A stretch of DNA of 29,335 nucleotides from an uncultured Oscillospiraceae bacterium (GCA_910585265.1 CAJUCA010000040.1:1-29335); one strand, 5' to 3'. Shown: positions 6,239-12,815, numbered from the stretch's first letter. Notes: generated from the letters alone by a model not told the origin. Numbers and translations: made by a program.

Positions 6239-7144
6239 CTATTTCTTCTGCTGGCGGCGCTTGGAGCGGAGCCAGCGTTTGGAGGGGCGGGCTACGCCCT
6301 CCATGTTGGAGTCCTGGGTGTTCTGCTGGAGTTTCAAGATTTCCTCCTCACTCATCATATCGCCCTCCTTCATGGCTTTCTTAAGGTTGCCCACGCAAGC
6401 CAGGGTGTTGTAAGCGTTGTAATCGCTGTCCTTCACAAACCAGCAGCGGCGGGAGAAGGGGGCGATGAGCTGGGTGTTGGAGGCGTTCTCCAAGTCCCAG
6501 GCGTCGTAATATTTGAGCCGCTGGAACCGCCAGAGCTTGTCGCAGTCTATGACATAGCTTGTCACCTGACGGAGCAGGGCGTCCACATGGCCGAACCGCT
6601 GGGCGGTGTAGTAGAGGGAGATGTAATAGTGGCGGCAGGTAAGGATGGTGTTGAGGAACAGCGGGTCGATGTTGGTCTTGAAGTTCCGGCTGTTCATCTG
6701 CACCGAAAATTCATCCCCCAGCACCAGGGTGACGGTGAGGGTGTGGTGCTCATCGTCATACTCCCGGTTGTGCTCGGCGGCAAGGACGATCTGTTCCAGG
6801 CTCACGAAATCCTCGTAGGGGATATCCAGGGCCACGTTGGAGATCACCTTCACCCGCTGGGCCACGAACTGCCTGCGGCGGGGGCACCAGACCTGTTTGC
6901 CGTTGTAGTGGCGATAGGCGGATACCACCTTGTGAACGGCTGACAAGGTTTTCCCCTTGCCAAACAAGCCCGTGTAGGCCACCAGCTCCCCGGTGCCGCA
7001 GAGGTTGTAACCCTTGCGGCGGAGGTAGTGATAGAAATCCTTGGCACTGTAGAGGGCCAGGGCAAAGGGGTGGAGCACGGCACAGCGGAGGGTGGGAATC
7101 AGGGCCAGAACAAAGGCCAGCACGATAAAGGCTATCAGTATCAT
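6239..7144 (-). CDS. Zot-like filamentous phage assembly ATPase
   Basis: Inovirus Zot/gpI proteins sit in the inner membrane and use ATP to drive phage assembly and extrusion. This 301-residue protein has a hydrophobic N-terminal segment (residues 2-17), a Walker A motif GLFGKGKT (59-66) and a Walker B-like TLVLGDE (139-145). The C-terminus is strongly basic (KRWLRSKRRQQKK). The membrane segment is N-terminal here, whereas many Gram-negative Zot proteins carry it after the ATPase domain. The start at 7144 follows AAGGAGG with 4 bases between and lies 9 bases after the preceding small gene's stop. It is the last gene of the minus-strand structural operon. Confidence 0.85.
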   Translation of the reverse strand: MILIAFIVLAFVLALIPTLRCAVLHPFALALYSAKDFYHYLRRKGYNLCGTGELVAYTGLFGKGKTLSAVHKVVSAYRHYNGKQVWCPRRRQFVAQRVKVISNVALDIPYEDFVSLEQIVLAAEHNREYDDEHHTLTVTLVLGDEFSVQMNSRNFKTNIDPLFLNTILTCRHYYISLYYTAQRFGHVDALLRQVTSYVIDCDKLWRFQRLKYYDAWDLENASNTQLIAPFSRRCWFVKDSDYNAYNTLACVGNLKKAMKEGDMMSEEEILKLQQNTQDSNMEGVARPSKRWLRSKRRQQKK

Positions 7145-7153
7145 GGGGCCTCC

Positions 7154-7333
7154 TTACCAGCGGCGCAGGTCGAGGATCGCTTCCGCCAAACGGCCCAGCA
7201 CCCGGAACACGGTGGACACCAGAACAACGCCGATCAGGACAGTGAGCAGATAGGGGATGAGTTCCGCCAGCGTGTCGGGCGGGACGGCATCCTCGCCGAT
7301 GATGTTAAAAAATTCAGCTATGACCGAAGCCAT
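7154..7333 (-). CDS. 59-residue single-span membrane protein (phage minor coat-like)
   Basis: The gene is short but has a clear AAAGGGGG ribosome binding site 6 bases before its ATG. It overlaps the end of the upstream gene by 16 bases and is followed 9 bases later by the Zot-like gene. The product has an acidic N-terminal half (IIGEDAVPPD), one long hydrophobic span (about residues 27-44) and a basic C-terminus (LDLRRW), the layout of filamentous phage coat or tip proteins. The family is not recognised by sequence. Confidence comes from the tight gene packing. Confidence 0.72.
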   Translation of the reverse strand: MASVIAEFFNIIGEDAVPPDTLAELIPYLLTVLIGVVLVSTVFRVLGRLAEAILDLRRW

Positions 7334-7827
7334 GAGAATCCCCCTTTCAAGATTTTGGCGCAGGCGGCGGCAAATACCGCCAGGAGCAGGAACAGAAACA
7401 AGCCCTCCATTACAGTATAGTCCTCAAAAGAGGTGGTGAGGAGGGGCCGGGTCTGGTGGAGCTGGATATCAGCAAGCTGATCTGACACCAAAACAAGCTC
7501 ACTCTTGATATCGCTGAGCCTGTCCAGCACCGCCAGGGTGCCGGGGTCTATCTCCACGGCAACGGTATCGCCGGGGTCTGCGGGGAGGGGTTCCGGGGCG
7601 GTGGATTCCTGGGGCGGTTCCTCCTCACCCTGGAGCCGTTCCAGAAGCTCGTCCACGGATATGACATTCATGGGCGGGGCGTCCGGGTTGTAGTCCGGGG
7701 GAAGCTCCAGGACGGGGGCCTGGGTGGGGGCGGGTTCCGGTTCCGGGGTGGGGACAGGTTCCGGGGCCGGGGTAGGTTCCGGGATGGGGGCCGGGGTAGG
7801 TTCCAGGGTCTGGGCTTCGTCAATCAT
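7318..7827 (-). CDS. Proline-rich phage protein with C-terminal membrane anchor
   Basis: 169 residues. The first third is an almost perfect Pro/Glu/Ala/Thr low-complexity stretch (repeats such as PEPTPAPEP, residues 8-45), followed by an acidic middle, a short helical part (about 95-125) and a C-terminal hydrophobic segment (about 143-158) ending in a short basic tail (GGFSWLRS). A Pro-rich external stalk with a C-terminal anchor fits a phage tip or wall-spanning protein; a Gram-positive host would need an extended stalk to cross the peptidoglycan. Its ATG overlaps the stop of the 53-residue gene upstream. The function is inferred from architecture only. Confidence 0.75.
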   Translation of the reverse strand: MIDEAQTLEPTPAPIPEPTPAPEPVPTPEPEPAPTQAPVLELPPDYNPDAPPMNVISVDELLERLQGEEEPPQESTAPEPLPADPGDTVAVEIDPGTLAVLDRLSDIKSELVLVSDQLADIQLHQTRPLLTTSFEDYTVMEGLFLFLLLAVFAAACAKILKGGFSWLRS

Positions 7828-7981
7828 CGAAAAACACCTTCCCGATAAACCAGCCGAGGATGGAGGCCACGGCGGAGAAGATAAACACCTGGAACATGGA
7901 GAAGGTCACGCCGTAGATGGTGACTTCATAGGTAAAGAGCCGCATGATGAAATTGAACAAAGCGCCGATATCGCTTGCCAT
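7820..7981 (-). CDS. 53-residue membrane protein (phage minor coat-like)
   Basis: The short frame is well supported: an AAGGAGGT ribosome binding site lies 6 bases before the ATG, the gene follows the adsorption-type protein by 4 bases, and its TGA overlaps the start of the next gene. The product is largely hydrophobic (FSMFQVFIFSAVASILGWFIG, shown here as about residues 28-48), with an amphipathic N-terminus and an acidic end (FFDD). The size and shape resemble the small minor coat proteins at filamentous phage tips. No family was recognised. Confidence 0.75.
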   Translation of the reverse strand: MASDIGALFNFIMRLFTYEVTIYGVTFSMFQVFIFSAVASILGWFIGKVFFDD

Positions 7982-7985
7982 GGTC

Positions 7986-9773
7986 TTACCTCCTTAACGC
8001 TTTGATAATGCCGATAAACACCACGGCAATGACGCCGAAGGTGAGGAGCAGGGTAATTTCCGCTGGGATAAAAGGGAACACCACGCCCAGGAAGTTCAGG
8101 AAGCCGTCAAAGAGCTTGGGCACCTCGTCCAGGACGGAGAGCACCACCTCCACCACATCCTTGACCTTGCCCATCAGCATTTCAGACAGGGCGGTGAGGG
8201 CGTCCAGCAGCTTGCCCAGGATAGCCTCGAAAATCCCGGCGATACCGTCCACGATGGAGCCGAAGAAGTTCGCTATCTTGTCCCAGATGGTTTCCTTGTC
8301 CTCCCCGGTGGAGCCGCCGCCACCGGGCGGGCCTGTGCCCTGGTCGTCCTTGTACTGCTCGGAGCAGACGGCGCATTGATAGATGGTGTAGCCCTGCTGG
8401 ACGAGGTTCCCCTCCTCATCGTAGGCGGTCTGGACGGTGCGGAGGATCTGCCAGGTGTGGCCTGTGGCGGGGAGCTTGTCCGTTTTGGTTTCGCCGCACT
8501 TGGAGCAGGAGAAGGAGGCGGAGCCGGGGGCGGTGCAGGTGGGGTCTGTGCGGGAGGTTTCGGCCCAGGCGTGAGGGCAGGGGGTGGTTTCCGGACCGGG
8601 AGAGGGAGAGGGGCCGGGAGTTTCGCCGCCGTCTATGATGTAGTAGATGGTGTAGTTGTTGACGATGGTGTCGCCCTCGTTGATGGTGTTCTCTGTGATG
8701 GTGATGTTTTCATCACCATAGCGGACGTCAACGGTGACGCTGCCTTCCAGCTCCAGGGTGTAGATGCGGTCTCCGTAGTCATACGTCCAGTTGAGAATGG
8801 GCACAGTCTGGCCTGTGGCGGGGTTGTAGTAGGTGTTGTTGGTTTCGTTGATGATCTGGTTGTGGTTAGTGACGGTGGTAATTTGGCCGTTGTCGCCGAC
8901 GATGCCGTAGTTGCCGCCTGTGATGGCCGTGGGGCGGGAATTTATTCCATATTGGCCGCTGGGGGTGGTGTCAATAGCCTCATCAGGGATAACCTCAAAA
9001 ACAGGAAAATAACACTCAAATGAAAAATATGTCCAAGAAGAAGGAAAATCTTCGGAATGAGACGAATGAACAGAAAATGTCGAAGTAGGATTAAAATGAA
9101 ACCACGTACCCACAGAATAATAAGCCATAACTGTTATGATTTTCCCAGAAGAAACAGCCCTTCCAGACAATGCAGGAGATTCTATTACACGATAACTACC
9201 TGCAACGGGAAAATTAGAAATTTTAACATCAGGATAAACCCACCCCACACGATCACCCGAGGAACTGGAACCATAAAAACCATTGTCTTTGTCATTAAGA
9301 GAAAGATTATCACTTGAAACAAAATAGAGTGTACGGCCAGAACCAGGATAATAAGCAAATATGGAATAACTGGACAAATTGACAGAAGAAACCTGCCAAA
9401 TTAGATTACCCGATGAAGTGTAGCCAGCGGCGGGGAGGGATTCCACCTGCTGCGAGTAGGCGTCCTTGCCCACTTCCCCGGCACTTTTGCCGCAGTATCT
9501 GCAAACGTAGTAAAGGCCAGTTTTGCCGTCTACGGTGGTAGTGGTTTTTACGAATTCATGGAGGCCGTTGGTGTTGGGGGACTTGGGGCAGATATCTTTA
9601 TCAAAAATGCTCTTAAAAGCATTATCTTTCATTTGTACCCATGCCCAAAAATCTCCGCGAGCAGGAGTATCAAGCGAACCTGTATCAGAAGCAGACACAG
9701 TAGACACACAAACAAAAAACAGGGTGACAAATGCCAATGCACCTGATATAATACGCTTATAGAAAACTTTCAA
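7986..9773 (-). CDS. Large phage surface/adsorption-type protein (pIII-like)
   Basis: About 595 residues. A signal peptide (basic FYKR then a hydrophobic run ending at VSA) precedes a Ser/Tyr/Asn-rich region. Cys pairs CRYCG, CSKCG and CAVC with HAW and GHTW spacing follow and look like small zinc-ribbon-like repeats. A Pro/Ser linker, a Gly-rich GPPGGGGS hinge, a long hydrophobic-amphipathic region and a C-terminal membrane span before KALRR end the protein. Signal, external domains, glycine linker and C-anchor match the adsorption protein of filamentous phages. The start is uncertain: TTG 9773 gives a normal signal peptide, while an ATG at 9821 has no ribosome binding site and would overlap the divergent gene. 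The region encoding residues around 120-260 is visibly AT-rich. Confidence 0.75.
   Translation of the reverse strand: MKVFYKRIISGALAFVTLFFVCVSTVSASDTGSLDTPARGDFWAWVQMKDNAFKSIFDKDICPKSPNTNGLHEFVKTTTTVDGKTGLYYVCRYCGKSAGEVGKDAYSQQVESLPAAGYTSSGNLIWQVSSVNLSSYSIFAYYPGSGRTLYFVSSDNLSLNDKDNGFYGSSSSGDRVGWVYPDVKISNFPVAGSYRVIESPALSGRAVSSGKIITVMAYYSVGTWFHFNPTSTFSVHSSHSEDFPSSWTYFSFECYFPVFEVIPDEAIDTTPSGQYGINSRPTAITGGNYGIVGDNGQITTVTNHNQIINETNNTYYNPATGQTVPILNWTYDYGDRIYTLELEGSVTVDVRYGDENITITENTINEGDTIVNNYTIYYIIDGGETPGPSPSPGPETTPCPHAWAETSRTDPTCTAPGSASFSCSKCGETKTDKLPATGHTWQILRTVQTAYDEEGNLVQQGYTIYQCAVCSEQYKDDQGTGPPGGGGSTGEDKETIWDKIANFFGSIVDGIAGIFEAILGKLLDALTALSEMLMGKVKDVVEVVLSVLDEVPKLFDGFLNFLGVVFPFIPAEITLLLTFGVIAVVFIGIIKALRR
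9724..9752 (+). promoter_or_regulatory. Strong promoter for the plus-strand accessory pair
   Basis: A -35 box GTGACA (9724-9729), 17 bases, then an extended TG-n-TATAAT (-10 at 9747-9752). It lies inside the signal-peptide coding part of the divergent adsorption gene and points at the two small membrane-protein genes, which may therefore be expressed independently of the structural operon, perhaps in the lysogen. Confidence 0.65.
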
Positions 9774-9805
9774 CCATATCACCAACTTTAGAGAGGATGA
9801 AAAGC

Positions 9806-10021
9806 ATGAAAGGCGCAACATTGCTATTTATTGCCGGAATTTTCCTTCTCATCGCACCGTTCTACATCACAAAAATCCCAGGAATTATTTGCATAATTTG
9901 CGGAATTTGCACCGTAGTCTCTCAGCGGAAAAAAGGTGATTACAAAAGCGAAGCCCGGAGAGCCTGCGAAAAAGTAACGCCGAAACGGAATAAGGATATT
10001 ACCCCACCCTGGGAAGAATAA
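9806..10021 (+). CDS. 71-residue membrane protein of the accessory phage pair
   Basis: Two closely spaced hydrophobic segments (about residues 4-20 and 25-38, IPGIICIICGICTVV) are followed by a basic soluble tail ending in PPWEE. The start at 9806 follows AGAGGA by 9 bases; another ATG three codons earlier lies too close to that site. The gene is AT-rich compared with the phage backbone and is read against the structural operon. Placement and own promoter suggest an accessory function such as superinfection exclusion or a host-benefit gene; the family is unknown. Confidence 0.65.
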   Translation: MKGATLLFIAGIFLLIAPFYITKIPGIICIICGICTVVSQRKKGDYKSEARRACEKVTPKRNKDITPPWEE

Positions 10022-10048
10022 GCCACACAAAGAGAAAGAGGGATAATA

Positions 10049-10282
10049 ATGAAATTTATCATGGGCGAGGATTGGATTAACTTTCTGGAGCGCCTGACCT
10101 ACCGGGGTATCATCGGCATTGCCTACGAAAGCACCCTTGATGGGGTTTTGGCTTACATCATTTTTGGCCTTGTCTGCCTGTTCGCTGTGATTGGCGTTAT
10201 CAGCACCATCAAATTCATTTTCTTCGGCAGGAGAAAGAAAGAGGATCCGCACCAAAAATGGTTGAGAACCGGGAAGATGTAA
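10049..10282 (+). CDS. 77-residue membrane protein of the accessory phage pair
   Basis: An amphipathic N-terminus is followed by a strong hydrophobic span (LAYIIFGLVCLFAVIGVIS, about 35-53) and a basic C-terminus (FGRRKKEDPHQKW). The start follows GAGGG by 8 bases. It lies 27 bases after the 71-residue gene, so the two form one unit. Its TAA stop (10280-10282) is inside the left arm of dispersed repeat copy 4, the third plus-strand gene that ends this way. I do not recognise the family. Confidence 0.65.
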   Translation: MKFIMGEDWINFLERLTYRGIIGIAYESTLDGVLAYIIFGLVCLFAVIGVISTIKFIFFGRRKKEDPHQKWLRTGKM

Positions 10283-10332
10283 CACAAACCAGCGCCGCAG
10301 CCAGCGGGCCAGCTGGGCCGGGTTGTGTTACA
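10278..10332. repeat. Dispersed phage repeat, copy 4
   Basis: 55 bases, arms TGTAACACAA (10278-10287) and TTGTGTTACA (10323-10332). The core contains GGGCC and GGCC/CAGC-type complementarity. It separates the converging accessory pair (plus) from the 75-residue gene (minus), and contains the stop codon of the former. Confidence 0.88.
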
Positions 10333-10350
10333 GAATGGGGCCGTGAGCAA

Positions 10351-10578
10351 TCACGGCCCCTCGTCTTTTTTGCGGCGGACGCGGCGGAGGATGGCGCAGA
10401 ACAGCTCCCGCATACCCTGGTAGATGTTGTAACCCAGGTCTGCGGTAAAGTTAAACGCCCAGCACAGCACGACAATCGCGATAAACCAGGCGAAGCCCAC
10501 AAAGAACAGCCCTTCATCCATCGAGCCGCCAGTGTGTTCAGCCCAGCGGACTACAGCGTCATATAAACCGTAATTCAT
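10351..10578 (-). CDS. 75-residue single-span phage membrane protein
   Basis: The start at 10578 follows TAGGAGG with 6 bases between, and the upstream gene's stop codon is the TAG of that site. The product has an N-terminal amphipathic part, a hydrophobic span (about residues 24-41, FVGFAWFIAIVVLCWAF) and a strongly basic end (LRRVRRKKDEGP) expected on the cytoplasmic side or for contact with DNA. The layout suits a minor coat protein. It is the last gene before the accessory insert on the opposite strand. The family was not recognised. Confidence 0.7.
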   Translation of the reverse strand: MNYGLYDAVVRWAEHTGGSMDEGLFFVGFAWFIAIVVLCWAFNFTADLGYNIYQGMRELFCAILRRVRRKKDEGP

Positions 10579-10588
10579 GAAATACCTC

Positions 10589-10726
10589 CTATTCTTCCGG
10601 TCTGATATCCAGCCGAGGACAACCTTCATCCAGCCTCACAGCATAATCCAGCGCGGCGCGGGCCATGGGCCAGCTATTGCCCTCATAGAGGGCACGGCCC
10701 TGGGCGTTGTAAACGGTGAACCTCAC
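10589..10726 (-). CDS. 45-residue soluble phage peptide
   Basis: A GTG start at 10726 overlaps the stop of the 54-residue gene, with GGAGG 8 bases upstream, and its TAG forms part of the next gene's ribosome binding site. The predicted peptide (starting MRFTVYNAQGRALYEG) has no membrane segment and an acidic end (DIRPEE). Tight packing on both sides supports translation. The function is unknown. Confidence 0.6.
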   Translation of the reverse strand: MRFTVYNAQGRALYEGNSWPMARAALDYAVRLDEGCPRLDIRPEE

Positions 10727-10887
10727 AGCTTCCGCCTCCCCACATACATGAGCCACCGGAACATTCCGGCTATCAGCAGGAACACCAGCAACCCCAGGAG
10801 CAGGGCGAGGAAGGGCACATCCAGCAAGGCCCGGAGGGTATCATCAAACAGCCCCAGCACCTGGGGCAGGAACTCCCGCAATGTCAT
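10723..10887 (-). CDS. 54-residue single-span phage membrane protein
   Basis: An amphipathic N-terminus is followed by a nearly pure Leu/Val/Ile/Ala span (PFLALLLGLLVFLLIAGMF, about 25-43) and a basic end (YVGRRKL). The second of two in-frame ATGs (10887) is preferred because AAGGAGGT lies 6 bases before it and directly abuts the first. It follows the major coat gene after a GC-rich hairpin, the place occupied by minor coat genes in filamentous phages. A role as a coat or tip protein is inferred. Confidence 0.7.
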   Translation of the reverse strand: MTLREFLPQVLGLFDDTLRALLDVPFLALLLGLLVFLLIAGMFRWLMYVGRRKL

Positions 10888-10906
10888 TGCCATACCTCCT
10901 TATGAG

Positions 10907-10930
10907 GGGGCGGGGGCGAACCCCCGCCCC
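10907..10930 (-). terminator. GC-rich attenuator hairpin after the major coat gene
   Basis: A perfect 10-bp stem GGGGCGGGGG/CCCCCGCCCC closed by a TTCG loop on the coding strand, placed between the coat gene stop and the next ribosome binding site. There is no U run. Filamentous phages place a central terminator after the major coat gene so that the coat is made in excess of downstream proteins; this hairpin is well placed for partial termination or mRNA 3' protection. Confidence 0.6.
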
Positions 10931-10938
10931 TTCGGGGT

Positions 10939-11145
10939 TCAGCCCCTCGCGGCGTTGCGGATGGCGCAGAACGCGCCCACGCCCACCGGGATCAGGGCCG
11001 TAGCCACCATCACCGTGAGGAAGGGGTTGGACGTCATCAGCGTCCACACCTTGCCCATCAGCTCCACGATGGTGTCCATCGCCTCCATAACGGCAGGCAT
11101 GCCCGTGGCGGTGGTCTCCGTGCTGGCGGCCAGAGCGAAGAACAT
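10939..11145 (-). CDS. Likely major coat protein
   Basis: 68 residues with one central hydrophobic span (FLTVMVATALIPVGVGAFCA, about 42-61) and a short basic C-terminus (IRNAARG). The N-terminal part is small-residue-rich (ALAASTETTATG) and then amphipathic (AVMEAMDTIVELMGKVW). Length, helix layout and position fit the inovirus major coat protein. A canonical signal peptide is not obvious, so export may use the span itself. The ribosome binding site AAAGGAGGT, 6 bases before ATG, is the strongest in the phage, consistent with high expression. It has its own upstream region after the rep terminator. Confidence 0.75.
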   Translation of the reverse strand: MFFALAASTETTATGMPAVMEAMDTIVELMGKVWTLMTSNPFLTVMVATALIPVGVGAFCAIRNAARG

Positions 11146-11215
11146 AGAACTACCTCCTTTCGTTTTGTCCAGGGTGGATAGGGACTATCACGCCGTCACA
11201 AAGCATGGCGGCGTT

Positions 11216-11270
11216 TGTAACACAAAAACGGACGGCCTCCTGCGGCGGCAGCACCTCCGATTGTGTTACA
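11216..11270. repeat. Dispersed phage repeat, copy 5
   Basis: 55 bases, arms TGTAACACAA (11216-11225) and TTGTGTTACA (11261-11270). It lies between the replication module (rep stop and terminator) and the coat gene, both read on the minus strand. No clear promoter was recognised in the remaining 70 bases before the coat gene. Confidence 0.88.
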
Positions 11271-11273
11271 GAC

Positions 11274-11296
11274 TAAAAAATGGGCGCACTACGCCC
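11274..11296 (-). terminator. Rho-independent terminator overlapping the rep stop
   Basis: On the minus strand GGGCG pairs with CGCCC around TAGTG (the rep stop codon is in the loop) and runs into ATTTTTTAG. It ends the replication operon and separates it from the coat operon. Confidence 0.75.
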
Positions 11297-12293
11297 GCAG
11301 GGGGCGGGGATTCAGAGCGTTGTAGTCCGCTATTAGAAAACGCTGCTTGTCCGATAATCGGCCGCTGGCGTCCACCGCCAGTTCAAAGATTTTGGGGAAG
11401 CCCATAGTCTGGAACAGGATGGCCAGGGACGGCCCCACCTGGGCCTCCACCCAGCTGGCGATGTGCTCCACGCAGTGCTGCACCGTCTCACGGGCTACCA
11501 GCCGGACGGATTCCAGCTCGTCCACAAAGGCTTGCCACCAGGGGCAGACGGTACACCGGGTGATGTTGGTATCGTCCCGGATGATGAAGGAAAACTTGTC
11601 GTTGATCACCTGTGCCGCCAGCTTGCCCACGTTCTCGGCGTTGGTGAGCTTCTGGCCGAAGGCTTGGGCGTTCTCACCGCGCATGACAAGCTCCACCCGT
11701 ACCCAGTGCCCCGATTCACCCCGTTCCAGGGCCTTGTCGTAGATACGGACACGGAAAGCGGAGGATTCCGCGCCTATGTAAACGGTGGTGCCGGAGCGGT
11801 CGGTGCCGTCATAGCCGAGGTACAGGGTACGCTTCATCATCCGACTGTTAATCTCATTGCCCTGCACCTTCCCCACGATATCGTCCATACTTAGATAGCC
11901 CTCCCGGTCGTCACAGGCGATATCAATGCGGGAGATGTTGGCGGACGGTTCCGCCGCCAGGAGTTGGAACAGGACAGGGAAAGCGGTGCTGGCGGTGCCC
12001 TGGGTGTCCTTCGCGCCCTTGATGGCAAGGCGGGACATGGTTTCAAAGGCGCGGCAGCCGTTGCCGGACATACTGACGCACACGCCCATATCCCGGAAAT
12101 ATTCGTTTTCACGGGGGTCATATAAGACCTGGATATCACCGAAGCGCAGCACCCGCTGATATCCCATCAGGCCGTAGGGGGCTTCCTGGAACAGCGCGGG
12201 GTCTAAGCCCAGGTACTTCTGAATCACCTGGGCGGGGTTTTCGGTATTTTTGATGGAGAAGGTCAGCCAGTCTATTAACACTTGGCACTTCAT
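11289..12293 (-). CDS. Rolling-circle replication initiation protein (Rep_trans type)
   Basis: 334 residues resembling phage/plasmid replication initiation factors that nick the double-strand origin. Visible family blocks are the N-terminal IDWLTFSI (7-14), SRIDIACDD (121-129), RVRIYDKALE (181-190), where Y185 is the candidate nucleophilic tyrosine, and WVRVELVMRG (197-206). The start at 12293 follows AGGAGGG by 6 bases. A terminator overlaps the stop. It follows the putative ssDNA-binding gene and a 29-residue peptide on the same strand, after 140 bases containing two GC-rich hairpins that may be the nick origin. Confidence 0.85.
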   Translation of the reverse strand: MKCQVLIDWLTFSIKNTENPAQVIQKYLGLDPALFQEAPYGLMGYQRVLRFGDIQVLYDPRENEYFRDMGVCVSMSGNGCRAFETMSRLAIKGAKDTQGTASTAFPVLFQLLAAEPSANISRIDIACDDREGYLSMDDIVGKVQGNEINSRMMKRTLYLGYDGTDRSGTTVYIGAESSAFRVRIYDKALERGESGHWVRVELVMRGENAQAFGQKLTNAENVGKLAAQVINDKFSFIIRDDTNITRCTVCPWWQAFVDELESVRLVARETVQHCVEHIASWVEAQVGPSLAILFQTMGFPKIFELAVDASGRLSDKQRFLIADYNALNPRPLRA

Positions 12294-12433
12294 CGGGTTC
12301 CCTCCTGTCTGTCATGAGTACCCCCGTGATTACTTCCGGGGGTTCCCGGAGGCCGTCCCCGGCCTCCGGGATTCCGTAACTTGTCCAGTTGGCGGCTCCA
12401 CAGGCTATCTCACGACAGGCTGGTTACCATGGG
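12294..12433. other. Two tandem hairpins upstream of rep (candidate double-strand origin)
   Basis: ACCCCCG (12320-12326) pairs with CGGGGGT (12337-12343) around the AT-rich loop TGATTACTTC. Directly after it CCCGGAGGCCG (12345-12355) pairs perfectly with 12360-12370 around TCCC. Rolling-circle initiators nick in an exposed loop or next to such hairpins, often beside or within rep. The role is inferred from structure and position only. No gene is seen in these 140 bases. Confidence 0.45.
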
Positions 12434-12523
12434 TCAGCCGTAGAGATAGGCGGCAAGCTCTGCCCACTGCTCCTCTATGGCGTCAAATTCTTCATCCGTC
12501 AGGTCTGTCCAGGGCTTGTCCAT
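12434..12523 (-). CDS. 29-residue acidic phage peptide
   Basis: The frame starts at an ATG overlapping the stop of the ssDNA-binding gene (TGATG) with GGAGGTGGAGG just upstream, and encodes a very acidic helical peptide (DLTDEEFDAIEEQWAELAAYL, given here in part: DLTDEEFDAIEEQW). Translational coupling supports it. Such small acidic peptides next to replication genes could mimic DNA or modulate Rep, but that is speculative. Confidence 0.55.
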   Translation of the reverse strand: MDKPWTDLTDEEFDAIEEQWAELAAYLYG

Positions 12524-12795
12524 CAGGCCTCCACCTCCAGCATATCCACCAGACGGGCGGCCTTGCCGTTCTTGGTGTCGTAGACCTCGTAATCCAGCTG
12601 GTACGTTGTGCCGATACTCAGCCCTTCCGGGTCGATATCGCGAGGACAGCTCACCGATTCCACTTTGCTTCCCTTCACTCCGCGCACGCTGTCCTCCAAA
12701 TGCACCAGGTGCAGCCCGCAAAATGTATGCTGCTTCCCGTCCTGGCCTTTGTACTCTCTCACTTCCTTGCCTACCAGCTTCGCCACTACTGCCAT
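12523..12795 (-). CDS. Putative single-stranded DNA-binding protein (gpV-like)
   Basis: A 90-residue beta-rich protein (VVAKLVGKEVREYKG at the start, later TTYQLDYEVYD) with alternating hydrophobic and charged residues, as in small OB-fold proteins. It is the first gene of the replication operon, where filamentous phages place the ssDNA-binding protein that coats progeny strands. ATG 12795 is preferred to GTG 12807, because the GGAAAGG site lies 10 bases before the ATG but touches the GTG. No definite family motif is visible, so the function rests on size, predicted fold and location. Confidence 0.6.
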   Translation of the reverse strand: MAVVAKLVGKEVREYKGQDGKQHTFCGLHLVHLEDSVRGVKGSKVESVSCPRDIDPEGLSIGTTYQLDYEVYDTKNGKAARLVDMLEVEA

Positions 12796-12815
12796 TTCTG
12801 TGTCCACCTTTCCAT

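Noticed and set aside
8376..9023. Plus-strand Gly/Val-rich frame opposite the adsorption-type gene
   Set aside because: No ribosome binding site; low-complexity antisense of Pro/Ser/Thr-rich codons, and it sits over a gene with signal peptide, hinge and anchor.
4091..11270. The five dispersed repeats as ordinary rho-independent terminators
   Set aside because: None is followed by a T run, the outer stem is only 9-10 bp with a long, variable core, and copy 1 does not follow any gene.
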